Origin: Bacillota bacterium
Lineage (GTDB): Bacteria > Bacillota > Dethiobacteria > DTU022 > JAAZDU01
Direction of reading: 5' to 3'
Assembly: GCA_012512665.1 (NCBI GenBank)
Contig: JAAZDU010000051.1
Location: 1-19,312 of the forward strand
DNA length: 19,312 bases
The notes beneath the pieces were generated by a model. The model was not told the DNA's origin and made no database searches. It saw only the letters and a program-made list of their open reading frames with translations. The position numbers and the translations under genes are program-made. How positions within the stretch are numbered: the stretch's first letter is position 1; each line of letters begins with the position of its first letter. This document shows, piece by piece, positions 1-8,424 of the stretch.

Positions 1-280
1 GAGCTAGAAAAATTTTCAAACGCAAAATAGCTAAACGCCTCCTTGCAGCACGGTTCCCGTTGACGTAAAGTGCAACTGTTGTTGTTTCGGGCCCCGTTTA
101 CTTGTCCTTTAATTCCATTTTATTGTATTAATGCCTTTTTAGTCAATCACCTTTCTAGATAATATTCATTTTTCATGCTTATTTTTACAGTTAATTGCAA
201 CCTTCTCGTATATTCCTAAATATTAAACAAATAACACCAGAAAAAGTTAACAGCAGGATGTTTGAAATTTTCAACTATAA
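1..280. other. AT-rich intergenic stretch at the left window edge
   Basis: No complete gene is visible here. At the extreme edge two fragments are possible and cannot be separated. On the plus strand, bases 1-30 read as nine codons ending ELEKFSNAK then TAG, which could be the tail of a gene to the left. On the minus strand, an AAGGAGG at 44-38 precedes a TTG at 25-23 reading MRLKIFLA out of the window, with a rather long 12-nt spacer. A small dyad (TTGAA, ATT, TTCAA) lies at 262-274, just downstream of the PilZ gene, without a U-tract. A GCAGGA hexamer lies at 253-258 and recurs in other gaps of this window. Confidence 0.4.
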
Positions 281-1030
281 TTAAGGATCAGCCTGGCGCT
301 CCCCCGGGATAAGGGAGAGGAAGCTGACTATTTCCCTCTTCACCATCTCGCTCATATTCTCGAACTGCAGCGCCAGGCCAAAGGTGCCGGCGGTTTTGTC
401 CTGGGGAGGGAGGGACCACACCACCCTGCCTTTTACCAGCACATTTTGCCTTCGCCCATTTCCCTCCAAAGCTATCTGCAAAAGCAGCCCGGTTCCCGCT
501 GGGAACCTCCGGGAAACATTGAGGAGGACCCCTCCACCGCTTATATCTGCTGTTACAGCCTCTTCAGGCTGGGCAAAAGGAGCTGTTAGCGATTTAATGG
601 TTCCGTTGTCTCTTGCTCCTCCCTGGTAAACGATCTCCCTCAGTGCCACCCGCTTCTCCTCTTCGATATCTACCAGGTTTGCAGGCAACGCCCAGTAATA
701 TACTTTAAAGCAACAAGGATAACGGTGGTATTTCCGTCTCCCGTAAGGGCTTACTGCTCTAGGCCATGAGATATGGTAAAAGAGCCCTTTACCTCTCGCA
801 GCTCGCCTGACCACCGTGCTGGAAAAATATTGAAAGGTACTATCAATCTTGATCCTGCACAGCCATTTAGTACCCTCCTGCATAAAAAGCCTTTCCTGGC
901 CCGAGGCTGGCACCCCTATAGCCAGGGCATCTTCCATAAGGTCTTTAATATTGGTCTGGTAGAAAATATTATTTTCCTCGTGTAAAATTTCAATCAATGA
1001 GCCCTTCCTTAAAATTTCCTTTATTTTCAT
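281..1030 (-). CDS. YcgR-like PilZ domain protein (probable c-di-GMP receptor), copy 1
   Basis: This 249-residue soluble protein has the two-domain layout of YcgR-like flagellar-brake proteins. An N-terminal PilZN/YcgR-type beta domain covers about residues 1-90 and a C-terminal PilZ domain about 95-245. The c-di-GMP signature is present: RKYHR at R99-R103 (RxxxR) and DISGGG at D162-G167 (DxSxxG). About 58 residues separate the two motifs, longer than in minimal PilZ domains, and the second PilZ protein at 8425-9174 has a similar insertion. Family members bind c-di-GMP and alter flagellar motor or exopolysaccharide function; the target here is unknown. The ATG is preceded by AAAGGAG at good spacing. 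The gene is divergent from the 2-hydroxyacid dehydrogenase gene. No terminator with a U-tract is seen downstream. Confidence 0.87.
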   Translation of the reverse strand: MKIKEILRKGSLIEILHEENNIFYQTNIKDLMEDALAIGVPASGQERLFMQEGTKWLCRIKIDSTFQYFSSTVVRRAARGKGLFYHISWPRAVSPYGRRKYHRYPCCFKVYYWALPANLVDIEEEKRVALREIVYQGGARDNGTIKSLTAPFAQPEEAVTADISGGGVLLNVSRRFPAGTGLLLQIALEGNGRRQNVLVKGRVVWSLPPQDKTAGTFGLALQFENMSEMVKREIVSFLSLIPGERQADP

Positions 1031-1406
1031 ATAGCTCTCCTTTAATTTTATTTACTATTTACAGAAGCCTCTCCAGCTCCAGGCCAAAAATAAAAAAATT
1101 AACTCATCCCGCAGTATCTTCAAATTTTTTTAAATCACCCTGCCCTTTACTCCAAAACTAGTGGCTGGATTTATTTATTTCTTCTCATTTTTCTAGCCCG
1201 GGCTGTCTTTTCCTGCTAAAAAACGCCTGTTTTTTTAAAAATAAGCAGGTGAGCGTAATGTAAAAACAAGCTCTTTAATTGATGAGATAAAGCGATTTTA
1301 TAAGCGCTGGAAAAATGGTGTAATCTTAAAATAAAGACTAGCACAAGGAATTTTGGGGAAAAAGGCGAAATCAATACAGGGCAAACTTAACAAGAGGTGG
1401 TATAAC
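1031..1406. other. Intergenic region between divergent pilZ and dehydrogenase genes
   Basis: This 376-nt AT-rich gap must carry the promoters of both divergent genes, but neither is convincing. For the plus strand there is a -10-like TAAAAT at 1327-1332 with no matching -35. For the minus strand only weak TTGAAG/TAATTT-like boxes are seen. A GCAGGAAAAG motif (minus strand, core 1216-1211) resembles GCAGGAAAAT upstream of the second PilZ gene. No RNA gene or reading frame of note was found. The bases from 1353 to 1406 could be translated as an in-frame N-terminal extension of the dehydrogenase, but this is judged to be leader. Confidence 0.5.
1393..1400 (+). promoter_or_regulatory. Ribosome binding site deciding a TTG start
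   Basis: AGAGGTGG lies 6 nt before the TTG at 1407. The alternative in-frame TTG at 1353 has only AAGGA with a 3-nt spacer. The 1407 start also gives the family-typical N-terminus MKSKILLSE. Confidence 0.7.
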
Positions 1407-2399
1407 TTGAAGTCAAAAATTTTGCTCAGCGAGTCTATTCACGAAGAAGGAATTAACATTCTTAGGCAATTTGGGGAGGTGCAAATAGCTGCAGACACCG
1501 GGGAAGAAACCCTGGTAAAAGCCGTAGCTGATGCTGACGCCCTGGTAGTGCGCAGTAGCCAGGTGACTGGCAAAATTATTCAAGCTGGGAAAAGGCTGAA
1601 GGTTATTGGCAGGCACGGCATTGGTCTGGATAATATAGATCTGGAAGCAGCTAGCCGCTGCAAGGTAGCCGTGGTTAATACACCTGAAGCGAATGTACTC
1701 TCGGTGGCAGAACATGTCATCGCCAGCATGCTTTATCTCTGCAAAAAGTTGCCCCAGTCGGATAAAGCCCTGCGCTCAGGTGTTTTCAACCGTTCCGGTT
1801 CCTTACCCGGCCTGGTAACTAAATTGGGTTACACTACCCTGGAACTATACGGAAAAACCCTGGGCCTGGTTGGCGTGGGCAAAATTTCGCGGCGCGTGGC
1901 CGAGATAGCAGGCAAAGGCTTTAATATGAATACTATCGGCTACGACGCTTTTCTGCCGGCAGAGACGATAAAAGCGGCAGGGGTCGAGCCTTGTTCATCC
2001 CTGGAAGAACTGTTTAAGCAGTCAGACTTTATTTCCCTGCATGTACCTCTTACACCTGCAACGAAGGACCTGGTAGATGCCAAACTTCTAGGATTGATGA
2101 AGCCAACGGCTTATCTTGTCAACACCGCCCGTGGAGGCGTTGTTAACGAAGAAGCCCTCTACACCGCCCTTAAGAATAATGCTATTGCTGGAGCCGCTGT
2201 GGATGTATTTGCTACGGAACCGCCCCAGCAGGACCACCCTTTCTTTGAACTTGACAATATCCTCGTAACGCCGCATGCAGCGGCCATGACAGACGGTGCG
2301 CTCCTGCGCATGGCCCTGGATGTAGCTGAAGGAGTTGTTGCGGTTCTTAAAGGCGAAAAACCAAAATACCTGGTGAACCCCGAAGTATGGGAAAAATAA
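1407..2399 (+). CDS. D-isomer specific 2-hydroxyacid dehydrogenase (SerA-like, no ACT domain)
   Basis: This is a 330-residue NAD-dependent oxidoreductase of the D-3-phosphoglycerate dehydrogenase-like family. The catalytic triad is visible: R242 in NTARGG, E271 in ATEPP and H290 in TPHAAAMT. The nucleotide-binding loop is GVGKIS (156-161), where the usual third glycine is Ser161. D180 at the end of the following strand (IGYD) favours NAD over NADP. RHGIGLDNID (69-78) is typical of the substrate domain. There is no C-terminal ACT regulatory domain, so it is not a full-length SerA. The real substrate (3-phosphoglycerate, a sulfolactate-like or another 2-hydroxyacid) cannot be fixed. Translation probably begins at the TTG at 1407, because the ribosome binding site sits 6 nt before it. 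An 18-codon longer version starting at 1353 is less likely. It lies 140 nt upstream of the cell-wall operon. Confidence 0.85.
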   Translation: MKSKILLSESIHEEGINILRQFGEVQIAADTGEETLVKAVADADALVVRSSQVTGKIIQAGKRLKVIGRHGIGLDNIDLEAASRCKVAVVNTPEANVLSVAEHVIASMLYLCKKLPQSDKALRSGVFNRSGSLPGLVTKLGYTTLELYGKTLGLVGVGKISRRVAEIAGKGFNMNTIGYDAFLPAETIKAAGVEPCSSLEELFKQSDFISLHVPLTPATKDLVDAKLLGLMKPTAYLVNTARGGVVNEEALYTALKNNAIAGAAVDVFATEPPQQDHPFFELDNILVTPHAAAMTDGALLRMALDVAEGVVAVLKGEKPKYLVNPEVWEK

Positions 2400-2471
2400 T
2401 TTAAGCACTTTCACCTGTAATATATTATTTGGAAACAGGAAAGAACTATGTTGCGTTGAATATATGAACGA

Positions 2472-2500
2472 TTAACAGTATGCCGGTTAAAACTAATACT
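2472..2500 (+). promoter_or_regulatory. Candidate promoter of the cell-wall polysaccharide operon
   Basis: TTAACA at 2472-2477 (5 of 6 to the sigma-A -35) is followed after exactly 17 nt by AATACT at 2495-2500 (4 of 6 to the -10). It lies about 40 nt ahead of the DUF5693 start, in the only gap large enough for an operon promoter. The match is moderate, and the site overlaps the dyad at 2477-2514. Confidence 0.4.
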
Positions 2501-2514
2501 TGTAACCGCATACT
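2477..2514. repeat. Imperfect inverted repeat over the candidate promoter
   Basis: AGTATGCCGGTT (2477-2488) and AACCGCATACT (2504-2514) are inverted copies of each other apart from one extra C in the left arm, with a 15-nt centre. No U-tract follows, so it is not an intrinsic terminator. Its arms flank the proposed -10 at 2495-2500, as an operator would. An RNA hairpin in the leader is the alternative. Confidence 0.6.
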
Positions 2515-2539
2515 TATGACATGACATTCGAGGTGCAGC

Positions 2540-4546
2540 ATGGTAAAAAAAATTTTGATCGCCCTCATTATCTTTTCCTTGGTTGTAGCAGCCTTCCCCA
2601 TAGCCAGCAATGACCTGGCTGAAAGAAATAATAAAAAAGTGCAGTTGACGGTGGATATGGACGAGGTCAGGCGCCTGGCAGTAGCAGAAGGCACCAGCGT
2701 CAAGGAACTCCTGCAGGAGTTCCAGGGGATGGGGGTATCGGCCGTAGCCATCCGGGAGGCCAACCTCTCCCGCTACAGGCTGGAGGGCAAGGTCTCTTTT
2801 ATGACAGGATACGACCTGCTGGCCAGCTACTATATACACGGCAGCCTGCAGAAAGACCTGCTGGGACTGATCGAACGGCAGTCCATAGATCCCTACAAGG
2901 TTTATCTTTTCAGCACTGACAGGGAACTGGTGCAGAAGCTGGAAAATATTATCCAGATTAAACTGGACCCGCCTATGGAACGCTTTAGCGGTGAGGAGTT
3001 CGATATTTTGGAGATGAGTCTCGCCACCGTAGGCAAGGACATTAACGATATGGCCTCCTTGAGGGCGGGCGTCATGCCAGAAGATCTGGAGGTGGCCCGG
3101 GAGCTGGGCCTGGCAGTGGTACCCCGTCCGGACAATAAATACATTCAAACTCCGGAGGGTGTGGAATTTGTCCTGGAAGAACTCCTTTCCCTACCAGGGG
3201 CTAATATCTTTATTTTTGAAGGGGAAGAGGCCACAGGCTTTCCCAATCACTTAAGCCTGGCAGCCCAAAAAATACAGGAACATGGCCTGCCCATGGGAGT
3301 CATAGAATATGTGCCTCGTCAAGAAGGGCAGATTGCAGTCGCTTTGGAAAGCAAGGTCCCCACTGTTCTGACCCACAGCACTGTTTTAAGCCAGGATCCG
3401 CAGGCTATTTTTAACGGGGTGCGCCAGCGCAGGGTACGTCTTGTGTACTTACGCTTCTCCCACCCCATAACCGATGAACTCTTTGAGCCAGAAAGGGCCC
3501 GCAGCCTGATAAAAGGGGTTACAGAAGAACTTGATCGTTACGGCTACGAAAGCGGGGTGGCAGAACCTATCCCATCCAGCGAGCGCGGGCGCAAATTCTT
3601 TGCCCTTATCCTGGTGGGGGTAGCAGCGGCCATTGCCCTGCTGGCAGAAAGGCTGCTTTCTTTAAAAGACCGCTCCACAGCAATTGTTTTCGCCTTTTCC
3701 TATCTTGTACTCCTGGTTCCCCTGGCTACCATCAGCAGGGATAGCGCTCTCCAGTACTTAGCTATCCTGACCGGGATTACTTTTCCCTCTCTGGCTGTTA
3801 TCAGCCAGCAGCTGCGCAATATACCAAAAGAAATCAAAAGGCCCGTCTTATTGGCTGCCAAAACCATAACCCTGACCACCCTGATCTCTATCGCTGGTGG
3901 AACCCTGGTGCTGGCTCTTTTAAGCAACCCCTTCTTTGTAGGAGGGCTCTCGCTCTACCGGGGCGTAAAAATTCTTCATACTGCACCTCTCATCTTTATT
4001 GGTATCTGGGCCCTGGCTGCTGTCGTTTACAGGCAGGAGCGCTGGACTCTAAAAGCAGTGGTAACTAGCATACGCAAACTGTGGAAAGAGCCGGTGGTAT
4101 CAGGCGGCCTCGTAGGGCTGCTTCTCCTGCTTGGGGCAGCCTACCTTTATTTGGGCCGAACGGGACATGATATGGGCCTGCCCGTTCCCCAGTTGGAAGT
4201 TCAACTGCGGCTGCTGCTGGACGAAGTACTTTTAGTAAGGCCACGTTTTAAAGAATTCCTTGTCGGCTACCCATTGACCTGGACCGGGTTATATCTACTT
4301 TACCGCGGGCACAGGTCAGCCCTGACGGCCGGCCTGCTCACCGCCGGAGCTATAGCTCAGGTATCCCTGGTCAATACATTTTCCCACTTCAGCAGCCCTT
4401 TTGTTACCTCTTTAATACGCACCATTAACGGCTTTTTGCTGGGCAGCCTGATAGGGCTCTTGATAATCCTGGCCCTTGTCATAGCGGAGAAGATTTACCT
4501 GCACAGCGGCCTGGCAGCATCACTGCAGGAGAAAAAAGAGCAATGA
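2540..4546 (+). CDS. DUF5693 family multi-pass membrane protein
   Basis: This 668-residue protein begins with a hydrophobic segment (about residues 4-22), which is a signal anchor or signal peptide. A large extracytoplasmic region follows to about residue 350. The C-terminal half carries roughly eight or nine hydrophobic segments, starting around 353-373 and ending near 640-660 just before a charged tail. The overall shape matches the DUF5693 family (recognised from layout and context, not from a search), which commonly sits next to csaB in Clostridia. No catalytic motif was recognised. It may be an envelope-polysaccharide export or polymerisation component, but that is only inference from the operon. 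GAGGTG 4 nt before the ATG supports the start. Its stop overlaps the csaB start (ATGA, 4543-4546), so the two genes are probably translationally coupled. Confidence 0.8.
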   Translation: MVKKILIALIIFSLVVAAFPIASNDLAERNNKKVQLTVDMDEVRRLAVAEGTSVKELLQEFQGMGVSAVAIREANLSRYRLEGKVSFMTGYDLLASYYIHGSLQKDLLGLIERQSIDPYKVYLFSTDRELVQKLENIIQIKLDPPMERFSGEEFDILEMSLATVGKDINDMASLRAGVMPEDLEVARELGLAVVPRPDNKYIQTPEGVEFVLEELLSLPGANIFIFEGEEATGFPNHLSLAAQKIQEHGLPMGVIEYVPRQEGQIAVALESKVPTVLTHSTVLSQDPQAIFNGVRQRRVRLVYLRFSHPITDELFEPERARSLIKGVTEELDRYGYESGVAEPIPSSERGRKFFALILVGVAAAIALLAERLLSLKDRSTAIVFAFSYLVLLVPLATISRDSALQYLAILTGITFPSLAVISQQLRNIPKEIKRPVLLAAKTITLTTLISIAGGTLVLALLSNPFFVGGLSLYRGVKILHTAPLIFIGIWALAAVVYRQERWTLKAVVTSIRKLWKEPVVSGGLVGLLLLLGAAYLYLGRTGHDMGLPVPQLEVQLRLLLDEVLLVRPRFKEFLVGYPLTWTGLYLLYRGHRSALTAGLLTAGAIAQVSLVNTFSHFSSPFVTSLIRTINGFLLGSLIGLLIILALVIAEKIYLHSGLAASLQEKKEQ

Positions 4547-5631
4547 GGCGCATAGTTATTTCAGGCTACCACGGCTTTGATAACGCAGGTGATGAAGCCA
4601 TCCTGGAAGTGCTGCTGCAGGAACTGCGCGCTGTCGCTAAGGAAAATAATCATAAATGGCACTTCACAGTCCTTTCAGCCAGTCCGGAAAAGACCAGTAA
4701 GCGCTACAGGGTGGACTCCATTCAAAGGACAAATCCTTTTACCCTCATAAAGGCTATCTGGAAAAGTAAGGCGGTGGTTAGCGGCGGGGGCGGGCTTTTA
4801 CAGGATGTTACCGGCAGGTTCACTGTAGCCTATTACCTGGCACCCTGCTTGCTGGCTTACCTGATGAGGAAGCCGTTCATTATATATGCCCATGGCATCG
4901 GCCCTTTGCGGGGAAAAATAAACCGCCTCTTATCAAGGCTGGTTTTAAATAAAGCTGCCTTTATTAGCGTGCGAGATGAAAAATCTCGTCAGCTCTTGCA
5001 GGAAATTGGTGTCAAAAAAAATATAGCCTTAACCGCCGACCCTGCTTTTTGCCTGGAACCACGGCACAGCGCTACCACTCAAAAAATAATAGAAAATTTA
5101 CCTGCTAAGCCAGCGATTGCTGTCTGCTTAAGGCCCTGGCCGGGGCTTTGCCTGGAAGAAATTGCAACTACCATCAATGTCTTTTGCCAGGAAACAGGGG
5201 CAGCGGCAGTTATAATTCCTTTTCTACCCCAGACTGATTTGCCCCTCAGCCGGGAAATTGCTAAAATGTTAACGTGTCCCAACCTGGTAGTGCGGGAAGA
5301 ACTGGAACCTGCAGAAATTATAGCCCTGCTGCAACAAGTGGAATTGGTACTGGCCATGCGGCTGCACGCTTTAATTTTTGCTACTGTTGCAGGCACTGTG
5401 CCCGTTGCTCTCAGCTATGACCCTAAAATAAATTACTATATGGAACAAATTTCACTTCCCGTCGCCGGGGAAGCGGACAACCTGTCGCGAGCAAACTTGC
5501 TCGGCGAACTTTATCACTCCTGGCAGCGAAAAAAACAGCTGTCCCTGGAACTTTCTGCTTACGCCAATTCCTTTAAAAAACAGGCTTGTGAAACCGCCCG
5601 CGAAATTAGTTGCTTTTTGGCCAACCTTTAG
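4543..5631 (+). CDS. csaB: Polysaccharide pyruvyl transferase CsaB
   Basis: This 362-residue cytoplasmic enzyme belongs to the polysaccharide pyruvyl transferase family. It transfers pyruvate from phosphoenolpyruvate to form a ketal on an amino sugar (ManNAc in studied Gram-positives) of the secondary cell-wall polysaccharide. That pyruvylated sugar is the ligand for SLH domains of S-layer and surface proteins. Visible signatures are the N-terminal GYHGFDNAGDEAI (8-20), the glycine-rich SGGGGLLQD (80-88), AHGIGP (116-121) and MRLHALIFA (272-280) with R273 and H275. Length is normal for the family. The start overlaps the DUF5693 stop by 4 nt and the glycosyltransferase follows after 15 nt, so this is one transcription unit. 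No SLH-domain protein is encoded in this window. Confidence 0.92.
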   Translation: MRRIVISGYHGFDNAGDEAILEVLLQELRAVAKENNHKWHFTVLSASPEKTSKRYRVDSIQRTNPFTLIKAIWKSKAVVSGGGGLLQDVTGRFTVAYYLAPCLLAYLMRKPFIIYAHGIGPLRGKINRLLSRLVLNKAAFISVRDEKSRQLLQEIGVKKNIALTADPAFCLEPRHSATTQKIIENLPAKPAIAVCLRPWPGLCLEEIATTINVFCQETGAAAVIIPFLPQTDLPLSREIAKMLTCPNLVVREELEPAEIIALLQQVELVLAMRLHALIFATVAGTVPVALSYDPKINYYMEQISLPVAGEADNLSRANLLGELYHSWQRKKQLSLELSAYANSFKKQACETAREISCFLANL

Positions 5632-5646
5632 AACGGAGGATATGAC

Positions 5647-7128
5647 TTGCCCCGAAAAGAAAGCATCCTGGGAGTAAAAGCTGATATTTATAACCTGGAG
5701 GAAACCGTCTCCAGGGCGGAAACGCTGCTGCAGACTAAAAAGCCGACGCTGATAGCTTCTGTCAACCCGGAGATCATCATGGAAGCGCTGTCCAACAGCA
5801 AGTTAAAGAAGATGCTAAATAGCGCTGATATTGCCATTCCTGATGGCGTGGGTATTGTTCTGGTCTCCTGGCTAAAGGGGGGCAGGATCAGGCGCCGGGT
5901 GACGGGTATTGATCTCATGGAAAAATTATTGTCTGTCGCTGCCCTTAAAGGGTATAAGGTTTTTTTCCTGGGGGGTAAACAAAATGTAGCCGAAGAGGCA
6001 GCCGCCTCTGCACAAAAAAAATACAAGGGACTAAAAGTAGCTGGTACACATCACGGCTACTTTCCCCCCGATGAAGAAATGGATGTTGCCAAAAAAATTG
6101 CTGCCGCCGGCGCTGATATGGTCTTTATCGGTATGGGGACGGACCGCCAGGAAAAATTTATGTTTCGTTACGCCCATATCACGAAAGCACGTCTTTTAAT
6201 GGTAGTAGGCGGTAGCCTGGATGTTCTTTCGGGGCGTAAAAAAAGAGCCCCCTATTGGGTGCAGCGCTCAGGGCTGGAATGGCTCTACAGGGTCCTGCAG
6301 GAACCGCGTCGTATTAAAAGAATTGCTGTTCTGCCGTGTTTTTTAAAAAAAGCCTTGGCTTTCAATGAAGGGGAAAAGTTTAATTGCTTAAGCGTTGAGG
6401 TCGATATTATAACCTACAAAGGAGCCGTAGCAAAGGCAGCCGAACATATACAGGAGAAAAAACCGCTCTGGATTGTAGCTATTAACCCGGAAAAAGTGGT
6501 CAAGGCCTGGGAAAACAAGGAATTAAGACAGCTACTGGCTCAAAGCGGACTGGCCATCCCCGATGGTATTGGCATTCTACTGGCCGGCTGGATCATGGGT
6601 TACCGCTTTGCGCAGAGAGTAACCGGGGTGGACCTTTTTTTGGCACTTGTAGAAGAGGCTGCTCAAAAAAAATGGCGGGTTTTTTTCCTGGGCGCCGCCC
6701 CCGGGGTAGCAGAGGAAGTTGCCTCAAGGCTCTCCCGTAAATACCAGGGACTGCAGGTAGCGGGAACTCACCACGGCTACTTTAGCCCTGAAGAGGAACA
6801 CAGCCTGGTTAAAAAAATTACAGCTTCCAAAGCCCAGCTACTTTTTGTGGCCATGGGCAGCCCCAAGCAGGAAAAATTTATTGCCTCCAACCTGGAAAAA
6901 CTCCATGTTCCTGTCTGCATGGGTGTCGGAGGCAGCTTTGACGTTATCAGCGGGAAAGTAAAGCGGGCGCCTTCCTGGATGCAAAAAGTGGGGCTGGAGT
7001 GGAGCTACCGCTTGTGGCGTGAACCCCGCAGGGCACTGCGCATGCTTTCCCTGCCCCGTTTTGTCCTGCTTATACTATTATTCAGGCTTGGCCTGTTACG
7101 TTCTGTTAAAGGAGAGGAAAAATTTTAA
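5647..7128 (+). CDS. Tandem-fused WecG/TagA/CpsF-family glycosyltransferase (two catalytic domains)
   Basis: The family transfers ManNAc or ManNAcA from the UDP sugar to a lipid-linked GlcNAc acceptor at the inner membrane face, and members are normally about 240-250 residues. This 493-residue protein contains two whole copies. Residues 31-230 align with 271-470 with a constant 240-residue offset and no gap; a hand count gives 98 of 200 identical. Each half has the PDG catalytic-Asp motif (D66 and D306), VTGxDL (85-90, 325-330), VAGTHHGYF (131-139, 371-379), a QEKF motif (168-171, 408-411), VGGSxDVxSG (187-196, 427-436) and the basic EPRR appendage (219-222, 459-462). Half 1 has TDR (165-167) where half 2 has the usual SPK. 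The TTG start is set by GGAGGA 6 nt upstream; the nearby ATG at 5642 is out of frame. The gene is 15 nt after csaB and overlaps the dehydrogenase by 1 nt. Confidence 0.92.
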   Translation: MPRKESILGVKADIYNLEETVSRAETLLQTKKPTLIASVNPEIIMEALSNSKLKKMLNSADIAIPDGVGIVLVSWLKGGRIRRRVTGIDLMEKLLSVAALKGYKVFFLGGKQNVAEEAAASAQKKYKGLKVAGTHHGYFPPDEEMDVAKKIAAAGADMVFIGMGTDRQEKFMFRYAHITKARLLMVVGGSLDVLSGRKKRAPYWVQRSGLEWLYRVLQEPRRIKRIAVLPCFLKKALAFNEGEKFNCLSVEVDIITYKGAVAKAAEHIQEKKPLWIVAINPEKVVKAWENKELRQLLAQSGLAIPDGIGILLAGWIMGYRFAQRVTGVDLFLALVEEAAQKKWRVFFLGAAPGVAEEVASRLSRKYQGLQVAGTHHGYFSPEEEHSLVKKITASKAQLLFVAMGSPKQEKFIASNLEKLHVPVCMGVGGSFDVISGKVKRAPSWMQKVGLEWSYRLWREPRRALRMLSLPRFVLLILLFRLGLLRSVKGEEKF

Positions 7129-8378
7129 TGAAAACAATTTGCGTTATTGGTCTAGGGTATATAGGCCTGCCTACAGCAGCTATGTTCGCCTCCACAGGAA
7201 AGTTTCGCGTTATCGGGGTGGATATTAACGGAAATACGGTAGAAGCCATACAAAACGGACAAACCCACCTCCATGAGCCTTGCCTGGGTGAAAAAGTGGC
7301 CCGCTGTGTTACACAAGGAACGCTGGTAGCGCAGTCAGAACCGGCTCCCGCTGATGCTTTTATTATCGCCGTTCCTACACCGATTACCTCGGATAAACAG
7401 GCAGATCTTTCCTATGTAAAAGCTTCAGCAGAAACACTGGTACCCTTCCTAAAACCGAATAACCTGGTCATACTGGAATCTACCGTTCCTCCCCGCACAA
7501 CCCAGGATATTCTCATACCCATTCTGGCCAAAAGCGGGCTGGAAATAGGCCGTCAAATCCTGGTAGCTCACTGCCCGGAGCGGGTCCTGCCGGGCCGCAT
7601 CTGCTATGAAATGGAACATAACAGCCGCATCATCGGTGGCATTAATGATATTTCTGCACAGCGCACAAAACAATTGTATGCTACTTTTGTGAAGGGGGAG
7701 ATGTATCTTACCGATGCCACCAGCGCTGAAATGGCAAAGCTAATGGAAAACACCTACCGGGACGTTAATATTGCTCTTGCCAACGAATTGGCCCGTATCA
7801 GCAACAAGCTGGGGGTAAATGTTTGGGAAGCTATCGCCATGGCCAACAAGCATCCAAGGGTAAACCTGCACCTCCCCGGCCCCGGTGTCGGTGGGCACTG
7901 CATAGCAGTTGACCCCTGGTTTATCGTAGAAAAAGCGCCGCAGGAGGCCCGTCTCATCCGCCTGGCAAGGGAAATAAACGATTCCATGCCTTCCCATGTG
8001 GCCTTAACAATCAAGCAGGAGCTGGAGGGGATAGCCAGCCCCAAAGTAACCCTGCTGGGTATGACTTATAAGGCCAACGTCAACGACTGTCGTGAAAGCC
8101 CCTCTTTGAAGGTAAAAAATATCCTGGAATCCTTCAGTTTCCAGGTGGCTGCTTATGATCCCATGCTTCGGACAGCAAACATGGCTTCTACCCTGGAAGA
8201 AGCCCTGGCAGGAAGCGACCTAGTTGTCATACTGGTTAACCACGATGCTTTCGCTTCACTTGACCCGGCAAAAGTGGCCAGCTTGGTGAGAAACCGCACT
8301 GTTTTTGATACGAAAAATATGCTGGAGGCTGCCGCCTGGGAAAAAGCTGGCTTTAAAGTGATTAAGCTGGGATGCTAA
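7128..8378 (+). CDS. wecC: UDP-N-acetyl-D-mannosamine dehydrogenase (WecC-like)
   Basis: This 416-residue enzyme of the UDP-glucose/GDP-mannose dehydrogenase family probably oxidises UDP-ManNAc to UDP-ManNAcA using two NAD+. The N-terminal Rossmann motif is GLGYIG (8-13). The central domain has AHCPERVLPG (147-156) and KLMENTYRDVNIALANE (204-220), with K204 and N208 in the active-site positions. The catalytic cysteine is C258 in GVGGHCIAVDPW. A C-terminal UDP-binding domain follows (GMTYKANVNDCRESPS). The sequence resembles WecC more than UDP-glucose dehydrogenases, and the adjacent WecG/TagA-type enzyme supports a ManNAcA product. The 1-nt overlap with the glycosyltransferase (TAATG) and AAAGGAGAGG upstream indicate coupling. 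No UDP-GlcNAc 2-epimerase is present in the window, so that step must be encoded elsewhere. Confidence 0.88.
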   Translation: MKTICVIGLGYIGLPTAAMFASTGKFRVIGVDINGNTVEAIQNGQTHLHEPCLGEKVARCVTQGTLVAQSEPAPADAFIIAVPTPITSDKQADLSYVKASAETLVPFLKPNNLVILESTVPPRTTQDILIPILAKSGLEIGRQILVAHCPERVLPGRICYEMEHNSRIIGGINDISAQRTKQLYATFVKGEMYLTDATSAEMAKLMENTYRDVNIALANELARISNKLGVNVWEAIAMANKHPRVNLHLPGPGVGGHCIAVDPWFIVEKAPQEARLIRLAREINDSMPSHVALTIKQELEGIASPKVTLLGMTYKANVNDCRESPSLKVKNILESFSFQVAAYDPMLRTANMASTLEEALAGSDLVVILVNHDAFASLDPAKVASLVRNRTVFDTKNMLEAAAWEKAGFKVIKLGC

Positions 8379-8410
8379 AAAAGAGCTCTTAAAATCGAGC
8401 TCTTTTTTAG
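8375..8410. terminator. Bidirectional intrinsic terminator between convergent genes
   Basis: CTAAAAAAGAGCTC (8375-8388) pairs perfectly with GAGCTCTTTTTTAG (8397-8410) around an 8-nt loop. The A/T-run arms supply a U-tract in either direction. It overlaps the wecC stop codon and lies 14 nt beyond the end of the convergent PilZ gene, so it serves both. Confidence 0.93.
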
Positions 8411-8424
8411 TAAATAACACTTCT